Source of the DNA: CAYWGR01 sp964458015
GTDB taxonomy: Bacteria; Planctomycetota; Planctomycetia; Pirellulales; Thermoguttaceae
Length of the DNA stretch: 21,854 nucleotides
Assembly: GCA_964458015.1 (NCBI GenBank)
Contig: CAYWGR010000095.1
Coordinates: 1-21,854 of the forward strand
Direction of reading: 5' to 3'
In this document: in pieces, positions 14,856-21,438 of the stretch
Layout: the number at the start of each line of letters is the position of its first letter
Position numbering within the stretch: position 1 is the first letter of the stretch
Made by a program: the position numbers and the translations under genes
Notes under the pieces: generated by a model
The model's database searches: none
Seen by the model: the letters and a program-made list of their open reading frames with translations, nothing else
Told to the model about the DNA's origin: nothing

Positions 14856-15167
14856 TCAAGTGTTCCCAAATCGGCTTTCGATACACTCCATAATTCGAGC
14901 TAAAGTTGGCTCTGCCACCTGATAGATGATTCGTCGCCCATCCTGCCGTCGAGCCAATAGGCCGCAGTGTTGCATCGTCCGCAAATGTTCCGAGGCCATG
15001 TGACTTGGGATATGGCAAGCTTCGGCAAGTTGCCCAACCGTAAGCTCCTCGCGAAGCATGAGCTGAACCATCCGAAGTCGCACGGGATGGGCCAACGTCC
15101 GCAGGCACTCGGCAGCCTGCTGTAAATGTTCAAGGCTCGGTGGTTTGGCGGCATCAAGGGCTTTCAT
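14856..15167 (-). CDS. ArsR-family transcriptional repressor
   Basis: The 103-aa product is a winged-helix ArsR/SmtB-family regulator. The first helix region reads CLRTLAHPVRLRMVQLML (21-38). The recognition helix lies in QLAEACHIPSHMASEHLRTM (47-65), and the wing is LLARRQDGRRIIYQV (70-84). The classical metal box ELCVCD is absent (REELTVGQL instead). Cysteines are at 21, 51, 68 and 95, and a C68/C95 pair could form a thiol or sulfide switch like those of BigR/SqrR-type members, though the positions differ. It is the first gene of the efflux operon and should autoregulate it. ATG 15167 has no Shine-Dalgarno and lies 7 nt downstream of a -10 box, which points to a leaderless message. Confidence 0.93.
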   Translation of the reverse strand: MKALDAAKPPSLEHLQQAAECLRTLAHPVRLRMVQLMLREELTVGQLAEACHIPSHMASEHLRTMQHCGLLARRQDGRRIIYQVAEPTLARIMECIESRFGNT

Positions 15168-15173
15168 ATCTAC

Positions 15174-15201
15174 AATATATCGGAATATCTCGACATGTCA
15201 A
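15174..15201 (-). promoter_or_regulatory. Predicted promoter of the arsR-type efflux operon
   Basis: On the minus strand a perfect TTGACA (15196-15201) is followed after 16 bp by TATATT (15174-15179). Transcription would start at or next to the A of ATG 15167. The spacer contains the AT-rich imperfect dyad ATATTCCGATAT, a plausible repressor site lying between the -35 and -10 boxes. Confidence 0.7.
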
Positions 15202-15453
15202 TCCATCGTTTTCAACAAATTCAGCCGCCGAAATTTCGCAGATTGCGCAAGTGCTTGCAGAATAAGATGTTATGCGATGCTTATCGAGAGATACTTAGGC
15301 TGCTCGCCACAGAATCACTTTGCCCAAGTGTCCTTAGCCAAGGAAATCCAGACTTTTTCCACGTCTGGCCATCCAGAGCAAAAAGCATCTGGCAGCGAGA
15401 AAGAAAGGCTCGTACTATTTTGCCAAGCGGCACGCGCCGATCCGCAATTTTTC

Positions 15454-16158
15454 CTAAGCCCAGCGCTCTTCGGGCCGGTGGAGAATTTCGCTCAGGATAA
15501 TGGACTGGCGGAGCGAGTCGGGATTGCTGACCAATTCGAGCAGGCCGGTGGCGAATGTTTCGGGAACGTCCTCGGCATTGCCGACGAGATTAGGCGGTTC
15601 GTAGGCCGCGGGCGGGGCTGCCGCCTCGCCGGAAACGGCCGCCAATTTGCTCACGGGATGACTGAACACCTGTTGCAGATGTTGGTCAATCTCTTGATGA
15701 ACGGTTTGAACGACGCCCTTGCCCAGCTCCTCGCCGCGTTGGGTGAATTTCTCTTCGTCGAGATATTTTTTAACGTGCTCGCTAACTTGTCCGCCCACGG
15801 GCTTTTCAGCAACGACTTCGGCCTTAACCGGCTCGGCGGCGGGCTGTTGGCGTTGCGGCTGTTGTTGGGCACGGGCTGCACGAGGGCCTTTCTGTTTTTG
15901 CTGTTGCCCTGCCGCGCGACGTAAAAAATCTTCAATCTCGTTGGCAAATTCGTCAAGCTGAGGCCGCGGCGGAATAGGTCGCTGATTAGGCGGGGGAATC
16001 TGCTTGAACTTCGCTATCGCCTGGGCGATGACCGGCACGACGAAGATCAAGAAAATCACGGCGATCCGAATCACGTCGCCGAGATCAATGGCGGCCAGTA
16101 ATGGATCAAAAATGTTCATGCCGATTTCCGTGGACGCGGCGGTTGCGTTGCCGCCCAT
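15454..16158 (-). CDS. Unknown single-pass membrane protein of the floA operon
   Basis: I do not recognise a named family. The 234-aa product has one membrane helix (about 28-49, DVIRIAVIFLIFVVPVIAQA). A Pro-rich stretch (IPPPNQRPIPPRP), a short helix EIEDFLRRAAG (74-84), and a low-complexity Gln/Ala/Pro linker (about 85-110) follow. The C-terminal helical part includes EHVKKYLDEEKF and closes with LRQSIILSEILHRP. ATG 16158 lacks a Shine-Dalgarno; ATG 16119 (MNIFDPLLAA) is an alternative start that keeps the membrane helix. The gene follows floA by 34 bp on the same strand, so it is probably cotranscribed and may work with the flotillin, as a cytoplasmic or periplasmic tail anchored in the same membrane. 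Confidence 0.75.
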   Translation of the reverse strand: MGGNATAASTEIGMNIFDPLLAAIDLGDVIRIAVIFLIFVVPVIAQAIAKFKQIPPPNQRPIPPRPQLDEFANEIEDFLRRAAGQQQKQKGPRAARAQQQPQRQQPAAEPVKAEVVAEKPVGGQVSEHVKKYLDEEKFTQRGEELGKGVVQTVHQEIDQHLQQVFSHPVSKLAAVSGEAAAPPAAYEPPNLVGNAEDVPETFATGLLELVSNPDSLRQSIILSEILHRPEERWA

Positions 16159-16192
16159 TAAACGTTTCTATTCCAACAGGAATGGAAAATGC

Positions 16193-17269
16193 TCACCCCG
16201 TATTGCTTGTTTTCCGACTGGTCGTCGTCATGCCGGCTTTGGCAATCGACGCCCGCATATCGGTGTCCGACTGGATATTGCGCAACTTATAGTAGTCCAT
16301 CAGGCCGAGCTTGCCCGAGTTAAACGCATTGGCAATAGCCCGCGGCACTTCGGCCTCGGCCTCGACGACTTTCGCCCGATTCTCTTCGATCTGGGCGATC
16401 ATTTCTTGCTCTTCGGCTACGGCCATCGCGCGGCGTCCTTCGGCATTCGCCCGGGCGACGCGCACATCGGCCTCGGCTTGATCAGCCTGAAGCCTTGCGC
16501 CAATGTTTTCGCCCACGTCTACGTCGGCCACGTCGATCGATACGATTTCAAACGCGGTTTGCGAGTCGAGACGCCGGGCCAGCACGGTTTTCGAGATCCG
16601 GTCGGGGCTTTCCAGCACTTCAAGATGCGATTTGGCCGAGCCGATCGCGCTGACAATGCCTTCGCCCACGCGGGCAATGATTGTTTCCTCGGTGGCACCG
16701 CCGATCAACTGCCGCAGATTCGCACGCACGGTAACGCGGGCTTTGACCTTCAATTGAATGCCGTTTTGGGCGACGCCGTCGAGCGATTCCTTGCCCATGC
16801 CGCGGCCGGGACAGTCGATCACCTTCGGATTCACGCTCGTCTGCACGGCTTCCAACACGTTGCGACCGGCCAAGTCGATGGCAGCGGCCAGTTTGAAATC
16901 GAGATCCACCAATTTTGCCTTGGCGGCGGCGATCAACGCCTTGATGACCAACGGAACGTTGCCACCGGCCAGGTAATGTGCTTCGAGGGCCTTCGAGGTG
17001 ACGCCCTGTTCGTCGCCGATCCCCGCCTGAACGGCCATGATCTTGCTCCGAACGATGACCGAGGGATTCACCTTGCGAAAGGTCATGCCAAGCAGATCGA
17101 AGATCCCGATGCCGGCCCCCGTGGTGACCGACTGAATCCAGAGGCGAAAATACCGCGCGAAGACCGCCATGACGATCAAACCGAAAACGATGGCAATGAT
17201 CGTGCCGACCACAATCAGCATTTGAAACACTTGGGTTTCGTTGGCGGGTGCTTGGGCAAAAAGTGACAT
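16193..17269 (-). CDS. floA: Flotillin-like protein FloA
   Basis: FloA proteins scaffold functional membrane microdomains in bacteria. The 358-aa product keeps the family signature strongly: a membrane segment (14-38, VFQMLIVVGTIIAIVFGLIV), RLWIQSVTTGAGIGIFDLLG, CPGRGMGKESLDG, EIVSIDVADVDVGENIG, LQADQAEADVRVARANAEGR and VVEAEAEVPRAIANAF, ending with MDYYKLRNIQSDTDMR. The Glu/Ala-rich part forms the SPFH-to-coiled-coil transition. Bacillus FloA has about 330 residues, so the length is normal. ATG 17269 is preferred because AAGGAA lies 7 nt upstream; the longer ATG 17299 adds ten residues without a ribosome site. It follows nfeD by about 50 bp, the usual partner gene. Confidence 0.96.
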   Translation of the reverse strand: MSLFAQAPANETQVFQMLIVVGTIIAIVFGLIVMAVFARYFRLWIQSVTTGAGIGIFDLLGMTFRKVNPSVIVRSKIMAVQAGIGDEQGVTSKALEAHYLAGGNVPLVIKALIAAAKAKLVDLDFKLAAAIDLAGRNVLEAVQTSVNPKVIDCPGRGMGKESLDGVAQNGIQLKVKARVTVRANLRQLIGGATEETIIARVGEGIVSAIGSAKSHLEVLESPDRISKTVLARRLDSQTAFEIVSIDVADVDVGENIGARLQADQAEADVRVARANAEGRRAMAVAEEQEMIAQIEENRAKVVEAEAEVPRAIANAFNSGKLGLMDYYKLRNIQSDTDMRASIAKAGMTTTSRKTSNTG

Positions 17270-17319
17270 AATTGGGTTCCTTTCCGTACCCCCTAACATG
17301 CCCCCATTGAATCACTGTG

Positions 17320-17883
17320 TCAAGCAGGGGGCAAGTCAAAGGGATCATCATAAACCCGCTGAAGAGGGTCGTCGGGGGGGGCGACCTTCGCTTGCTCCTC
17401 AATGGGTCGAACTACAACAGTATGACCGCGAACCTGAACAACCTGGACATCTTGGCCAACTTCAATCGGCTGGCTCTCACTCACCGCATCAATGGTGCGG
17501 CCATGAATCGTGATAACACCGCTTAACAACATTTTACTCTTGGCACGGCCGACTTGGCCGATCAAGCTTTTCAAAAACTCTTTTTCAGTACTCTCAGGCA
17601 GAACGTCTTTGCTTTGGGGCGCCATGAGCAAGATGCGCCGGCCCATCGCCGTTTTGGGCCAATATTTGAAGCCCAGCACGACCGCCGTCGGAAGTCCCGC
17701 GATGGCCCCCAACAAAACCAACGCCCCCACCAATGCATTTTCGTAAAACCCCATTACAATGGCTGCCAACACCGATACGGCCGAGAGGAAACCCAAAATG
17801 CCGGCCGATGGAAAGAAGACTTCCATGACGGCCAGGCAGGTTCCCAGCAGCAGTAGCAGTATGGCCCAAACCCAAAGGTCCAT
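17320..17883 (-). CDS. nfeD: NfeD-family membrane protein
   Basis: The 187-aa product is a short-form NfeD protein, the usual genomic partner of SPFH/flotillin proteins. Three membrane helices are visible (about 5-20, 27-46 and 50-71), followed by the cytoplasmic OB-fold (about 108-160). The fold's signature is GQVGRAKSKMLLSGVITIHG, then VGQDVQVVQVRGHTVVVRP. A Pro/Asp-rich tail closes the protein. There is no ClpP-like protease domain, unlike the long form. ATG 17883 opens directly on the hydrophobic MDLWVWAILLLLLG. No Shine-Dalgarno is present; the GGGGT next to the start reads CCCCC on the coding strand, and a tandem 7-bp repeat fills the leader. It is the first gene of the nfeD-floA-unknown operon. 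Confidence 0.93.
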   Translation of the reverse strand: MDLWVWAILLLLLGTCLAVMEVFFPSAGILGFLSAVSVLAAIVMGFYENALVGALVLLGAIAGLPTAVVLGFKYWPKTAMGRRILLMAPQSKDVLPESTEKEFLKSLIGQVGRAKSKMLLSGVITIHGRTIDAVSESQPIEVGQDVQVVQVRGHTVVVRPIEEQAKVAPPDDPLQRVYDDPFDLPPA

Positions 17884-17888
17884 GGGGG

Positions 17889-17916
17889 TAGTGGTTAGTA
17901 GTTAGTGGATAGTGAG
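17889..17916. repeat. Tandem 7-bp repeat upstream of nfeD (4 units)
   Basis: Four heptamers stand in register: TAGTGGT (17889), TAGTAGT (17896), TAGTGGA (17903), TAGTGAG (17910). On the coding strand of nfeD the unit reads ACCACTA, and the array ends 5 nt before the ATG. The same unit occurs upstream of apt. Confidence 0.85.
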
Positions 17917-18056
17917 TTTTCAGTCTTACGATTTATAGCTTATTATTCGCAGCCACGCCTCATGGGGGGGTGGACGCTGCGAAAATCATAACTAATGTTA
18001 GAATAGTAACTTGCAACGATTTCCGCAAGATTCTGCCGGACGCGGAAACCAACCCT

Positions 18057-18641
18057 ATGGCCATGAGAATGCCTAATCCTCGACGACAGCCCGAGGCCGC
18101 CGCAAACGCTGCCAGCATCGACTGGCCGAGCGTCTTGGCCGAGCATGAACGCTGGCTGCGGACTGTTATTTGTGCCCGGGTGGGCGAGCCCCAGGCAATC
18201 GACGAGGTAATGCAGGACGTATCGATGGCGGCGGTCCGACAACAGTCGCCGCTTTCCGATCCGGCCAAGGTTGCTCCGTGGCTTTACCAGTTGGCGGTGC
18301 GGCAATCGCTGTTGTACCGCCGAAAACAGGGCCGGCGGCGAAAACTGATCGATCGTTACGCCCAACGTTTTCGGCCCAGCGATGCCGACGTCCGTCAGGC
18401 GGATCCTTTGGATTGGTTGTTGGCCGAGGAGCGCCGCACGCAGGTACATGCGGCCATGTCGCAACTGCCGAAGCGAGATGCCGAAATTTTGTTGTTGAAA
18501 TATACCGAGGATTGGAGTTATCGAGCATTGGCGGAACATTTAGGCGTTAGCGAAAGCGCTGTCGAAACCCGGCTGCATCGGGCTCGACAACGATTGCGAA
18601 CCCAATTGGCCGCGCTCGACGTTACGCATGCCGATGCATGA
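18057..18641 (+). CDS. ECF-type RNA polymerase sigma factor
   Basis: The 194-aa product is a sigma-70 family factor of the extracytoplasmic-function class. The sigma-2 region spans about 22-95, with QAIDEVMQDVSMAAV (47-60) and the promoter-melting part APWLYQLAVRQSLLYRRKQG (73-92). The sigma-4 helix-turn-helix spans about 117-183, with LPKRDAEILLLKYTEDWSY and ALAEHLGVSESAVETRLHRA. ATG 18057 is my choice; ATG 18063 and 18069, or GTG 17970, are alternatives, and the residues before 18057 look non-conserved. The next gene starts 10 bp after its stop and encodes an anti-sigma-like membrane protein, the usual pairing, so activity is probably held off by that partner until an envelope signal. The sequence does not identify the signal. 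Confidence 0.93.
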   Translation: MAMRMPNPRRQPEAAANAASIDWPSVLAEHERWLRTVICARVGEPQAIDEVMQDVSMAAVRQQSPLSDPAKVAPWLYQLAVRQSLLYRRKQGRRRKLIDRYAQRFRPSDADVRQADPLDWLLAEERRTQVHAAMSQLPKRDAEILLLKYTEDWSYRALAEHLGVSESAVETRLHRARQRLRTQLAALDVTHADA

Positions 18642-18651
18642 GGAGTTTGCC

Positions 18652-19380
18652 ATGAACGCCTACGACCAAGATGAACCGATCAAAGACTCTCGCTTCGACA
18701 GATTGGTGGACGGCGAGTTAAGCGAACAAGAGCGACGCGACTTGCTTGGCCGATTGGATCAAGATCCCAACGGCTGGCGCCGCTGTGCTTTGGCTTTTCT
18801 GGAATCGCAATGTTGGAAACAAACCTTCGGCGAGACTGTCTCGCGGAGTGTTTCCTCAAAGCCGCCGTATAAGACAATTCGCACAGCACATTCGCCGTGG
18901 ACCGGCCGACTCGGTGTGTTGGCCGCGATGGCAGCCAGTTTCCTGTTCGCTTTCTGGATCGGCTCACTCGTACAGCGCTCATCGGTGGATGAAATCGCGG
19001 GGCCGAGCGGCACGATGGGGCAGATTGCCTCGACAATCGCTCCAAGCACGCCGGTTCAACCGGTGATCGAACAAAATGCAAACACGGCGGGAATCATTCC
19101 GCCCAAGCAAACGCCTTCGACGCCTTGGCAAACGGTTACGGTATCCGCGCCGGCCGGCTCCGCAATCCGCGTGCCTGCACGCGAACGCGACCAAATCGAT
19201 CCGCAGTGGTTGCAAAGCCTTCCGACGGCCGTGCCGGACAATGTCTTGCAAGCATTTAACCGCACCGGCCATGAAATCGAACAACACCGCGAACTGGTCC
19301 CCGTACCGTTGAACGACGGCCGGCAATTAGTCATGCCTGTCGATCAAGTTGATGTGCATTACGTGGGCGGAACGTATTAA
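18652..19380 (+). CDS. Anti-sigma-like single-pass membrane protein
   Basis: The 242-aa product follows the sigma factor directly, with AGGAG (18641-18645) 6 nt before ATG 18652 and overlapping the sigma stop codon. The cytoplasmic N-terminus carries RFDRLVDGELSEQERRDLLG (14-33) and GWRRCALAFLESQCW (41-55), a helical arrangement common in anti-sigma-like proteins of planctomycetes. The zinc-binding HxxxCxxC motif of ZAS anti-sigma factors is absent. One membrane helix spans about 87-107 (LGVLAAMAASFLFAFWIGSLV). The outer part (108-242) is Pro/Thr/Gln-rich with a beta-like end, VPVPLNDGRQLVMPVDQVDV. I infer that the N-terminus sequesters the sigma factor and the outer part senses the periplasm. 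Confidence 0.85.
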   Translation: MNAYDQDEPIKDSRFDRLVDGELSEQERRDLLGRLDQDPNGWRRCALAFLESQCWKQTFGETVSRSVSSKPPYKTIRTAHSPWTGRLGVLAAMAASFLFAFWIGSLVQRSSVDEIAGPSGTMGQIASTIAPSTPVQPVIEQNANTAGIIPPKQTPSTPWQTVTVSAPAGSAIRVPARERDQIDPQWLQSLPTAVPDNVLQAFNRTGHEIEQHRELVPVPLNDGRQLVMPVDQVDVHYVGGTY

Positions 19381-19397
19381 CTTTTTTTCGGAAACCT

Positions 19398-19423
19398 CGT
19401 TCCGAAGCTCCGGCTTCGGAACG
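19398..19423. repeat. REP-like palindrome between anti-sigma and PDZ genes
   Basis: CGTTCCGAAGC (19398-19408) and GCTTCGGAACG (19413-19423) form a perfect 11-bp stem with loop TCCG. The frame CTCGTTCC...GGAACGC resembles a dispersed palindrome found in many genomes. An alternative pairing, TTCGGAA (19387-19393) with TTCCGAA (19400-19406), is mutually exclusive with it. No T-run follows on the plus strand. Confidence 0.7.
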
Positions 19424-19525
19424 CCTTTCAACCTATACACAAGATTCCCAAGCTGACGTTTAGACATAAGGCCGTTAAGCTCACCTTCTCTAGCATTCGT
19501 TTGTCATGATCGGAGTGAAACAATC

Positions 19526-20470
19526 ATGTTGAAGATAATTCGTCTCCTGGGCATAGCACTGATGTTCTCCGGCACAGTGGCCTTGGCGCAGCCCGCGCCG
19601 ACGGCACACCAGCCTGTTGGCCCGGGGACACATCGCGAGTATTGGCTCGGCGTCGGCTGCATGCCTGTGCCGCCGACATTGCAGGTGCAAATGCAGTTGC
19701 CAGAAAAACAAGGCCTCTTGGTCGTGGGCGTCTTGCCCGATAGTCCGGCGGCGAAAGCAGGTATTGCATTGAACGATGTAATGATGAAGGCCGCGGATGC
19801 AGCTTTGTCCACGCCTCAAGACCTTGTGCGGGCACTAGAAGCCGGCAAAGGAGGAAAGCTGAAGATCGAATTGATCCATAACGGCAAGCCGAAAACGGTG
19901 GAAGCAACCCCGATTGAGCGACCTGCCGAGGCTCGGCATCCCGGCATGGGCTTGCCTGCTCCCGATGATATGCAAACCATGATGAAATGGCTCGAAGGAC
20001 TTCGCCAGGGCGGAGATTCCAACGGCGCACAACCGCCCATGCGATTCCATCTGATTCACCCCGGGGCCATCGTGCCGCAAAACGCCGCCGTGCCTCCGCC
20101 GTTGCCGCTCAATATGAGCATTGTCATCAGCAAAGAGGGCGATCAACCGGCAAAGATCATCGTCAAACAAGCGGATCAGAAATGGGAGATTACCGAAAAA
20201 GAACTCGATAAGCTGCCCGCCGACGTTCGGCCGCACGTCGAACGGATGCTCGGCCGAGCGCCCCTCGATATCGTTGGTGCTTTAGGGGTGATGGATTCGG
20301 CGTCCGAAGGCAAGGCCGTTCACTCCAGCGGTGTCGCCGTTGACAACGCCGCCGTGTTGGAACGCATGCAAAAGGAATTCAAGGATTTGAACGGCCGCAT
20401 CGACCAGCTTTTGAAAGAAGTCGAGCGGTTGCGCGAACTGCAAATCCAGCCGAGTCCTGGCGGCAAATAA
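19526..20470 (+). CDS. Secreted PDZ-domain protein
   Basis: The 314-aa product has a signal peptide (about 1-21, MLKIIRLLGIALMFSGTVAL, cleavage near AQ). One PDZ domain spans about 38-130: the carboxylate-binding loop is EYWLGVG (38-44), followed by LLVVGVLPDSPAAKAGI (64-80) and ALNDVMMKAADAAL. There is no protease domain, so it is a PDZ adaptor and not a DegP-type enzyme. A variable Pro-rich middle, a helical stretch (EITEKELDKLPADVRPHVER) and a C-terminal coiled coil (about 280-308, LERMQKEFKDLNGRIDQLLK) follow. ATG 19526 has GGAG 10 nt upstream. It lies 145 bp after the anti-sigma-like gene on the same strand and may take part in signalling at the envelope, though its own promoter is possible. 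Confidence 0.88.
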   Translation: MLKIIRLLGIALMFSGTVALAQPAPTAHQPVGPGTHREYWLGVGCMPVPPTLQVQMQLPEKQGLLVVGVLPDSPAAKAGIALNDVMMKAADAALSTPQDLVRALEAGKGGKLKIELIHNGKPKTVEATPIERPAEARHPGMGLPAPDDMQTMMKWLEGLRQGGDSNGAQPPMRFHLIHPGAIVPQNAAVPPPLPLNMSIVISKEGDQPAKIIVKQADQKWEITEKELDKLPADVRPHVERMLGRAPLDIVGALGVMDSASEGKAVHSSGVAVDNAAVLERMQKEFKDLNGRIDQLLKEVERLRELQIQPSPGGK

Positions 20471-20501
20471 CCGCACTTCGTCTTCAAGCCGCGTTTCAGC
20501 G

Positions 20502-21026
20502 TCAATCGTACTGAATCAAGCTGACTTTTGGGTACTTGACAATGCGATCGGCGCCTTTCAAGCCCGTCAACTCGATCAGAAACGAGCAGCCGACGACGCT
20601 TCCGCCGACTTTCTCGACAAGGCGGCAACAAGCTTCGACCGTTCCGCCGGTGGCCAATAGGTCATCGACCACCAAGACCTTCGCGCCGGGGGCAATCGCG
20701 TCGGCGTGAATTTCGAGCGTGTCGGTGCCGTATTCCAACTCGTAGGAAAGCGATGTGGTTTTGAACGGCAGCTTACCCGGCTTGCGGATGGGCACCAAAG
20801 CCGCATTCAACTCCAAAGCCACAGGTGCGGCAAAGATGAATCCCCGGGCCTCGGCGGCGGCAACCACGTCGATCTTTTCATGCCGGAAAGGGTTCGCCAT
20901 ATCGACAACCGCGCGACGAAAGGCGGCCGGGCTCCCCAGAAGCGGCGTAATGTCATAAAAAAATATCCCCGGCTTGAAATCATTCGTGCCGCGGATGTAA
21001 TCGCTCAACTTCAGATCGGTGGACAT
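20502..21026 (-). CDS. apt: Adenine phosphoribosyltransferase
   Basis: Apt converts adenine and PRPP into AMP and pyrophosphate in purine salvage, in the cytoplasm. The 174-aa length is typical. Family motifs are DFKPGIFFYDITPLL (16-30), AAAEARGFIFAAPVAL (56-71), IRKPGKLPFKTTSLSYELEY (80-99) and the PRPP-binding loop KVLVVDDLLATGGTVEA (116-132). Asp121 and Asp122 of that loop are the expected PRPP and Mg2+ ligands. ATG 21026 has no Shine-Dalgarno; a tandem 7-bp repeat stands 9 nt upstream instead. It ends 31 bp from the convergent PDZ gene, with no clear terminator between them. Confidence 0.97.
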   Translation of the reverse strand: MSTDLKLSDYIRGTNDFKPGIFFYDITPLLGSPAAFRRAVVDMANPFRHEKIDVVAAAEARGFIFAAPVALELNAALVPIRKPGKLPFKTTSLSYELEYGTDTLEIHADAIAPGAKVLVVDDLLATGGTVEACCRLVEKVGGSVVGCSFLIELTGLKGADRIVKYPKVSLIQYD

Positions 21027-21035
21027 GGCTTTTAA

Positions 21036-21084
21036 TAGTGGTCAGTGGCTAGGATTTAGTGGTTAGTGGTTGTTGGCTAGGCTA
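21036..21084. repeat. Tandem 7-bp repeat upstream of apt (about 7 units)
   Basis: Heptamers in register: TAGTGGT (21036), CAGTGGC, TAGGATT, TAGTGGT (21057), TAGTGGT (21064), TGTTGGC, TAGGCTA (21078). The consensus TAGTGGT is identical to that upstream of nfeD. The array lies 9 nt before the apt start codon and is more decayed than the nfeD copy. Beyond it a TGTGGATTATGGATTG stretch may be further decayed units. Confidence 0.8.
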
Positions 21085-21143
21085 AACGGCTGTGGATTAT
21101 GGATTGTTGTGATAGTGTGAGATGGTCCGGAAATTCAAATATC

Positions 21144-21269
21144 AGGGTCGTTCACGGCCCTTGTCGGCCGCAGGCGGTATTAGACCCGGCGGTTCACGCC
21201 GGGTTGACAGACGCCGAACAAACCAGTTGTCTTCAACCCTAGGTCATGTCAGGGGCGTTTTACGCCCCT
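21144..21269. repeat. Three small hairpins with related loops
   Basis: Hairpin 1: AGGGTCG-TTCA-CGGCCCT (21144-21161, one G-T pair). Hairpin 2: ACCCGGCG-GTTCA-CGCCGGGT (21184-21204). Hairpin 3: AGGGGCG-TTTTA-CGCCCCT (21251-21269). Each closes with CG before the loop and CG after it, while the outer stem differs but stays paired. That is compensating change, so the fold is probably what is kept. Confidence 0.75.
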
Positions 21270-21345
21270 CCTGCTCCAATTTTTCCACTGTTTCTGTACT
21301 CTAATTTCCAGACAGCCTCAAATAGTGAAAACCGCCGGCCGATTG

Positions 21346-21374
21346 TTGTACAGCGGTATTGGGGACAGTATACT
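21346..21374 (+). promoter_or_regulatory. Predicted sigma-70-type promoter of the Dabb gene
   Basis: TTGTAC (21346-21351) and TATACT (21369-21374) are separated by 17 bp. Transcription would start near 21381, leaving a leader of about 58 nt before ATG 21439. Confidence 0.65.
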
Positions 21375-21438
21375 AACCGGCTGGTCGTCTAGGAATAGCC
21401 CACCGCTACATATCACACCTTTATTTGGAGAGAATGTC

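Larger units (their letters stand above)
21027..21438. promoter_or_regulatory. Divergent intergenic region apt / Dabb gene
   Basis: This 412-bp region holds, from left to right, the tandem 7-bp repeat (21036-21084), three small hairpins with related loops (21144-21269), and a good plus-strand promoter (21346-21374). No coding frame is supported; the 60-residue frame from 21122 runs straight through the hairpins and has no family features. Confidence 0.65.

Noticed and set aside
15340..15375. Hairpin CCAGAC-N9-GTCTGG as a terminator of the floA operon
   Set aside because: The stem is only 6 bp, the T-run lies inside the loop and not after the stem, and it sits about 85 bp beyond the stop, so I cannot support it as a terminator.
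16004..17266. Plus-strand frame of 420 residues opposite floA
   Set aside because: The minus strand encodes a strongly conserved FloA. The plus frame is a His/Asp/Arg-rich shadow.
17943..18539. Minus-strand frame of 198 residues opposite the sigma factor
   Set aside because: The plus-strand frame carries both sigma-2 and sigma-4 motifs. The opposite frame has none and would be convergent with its own neighbours.
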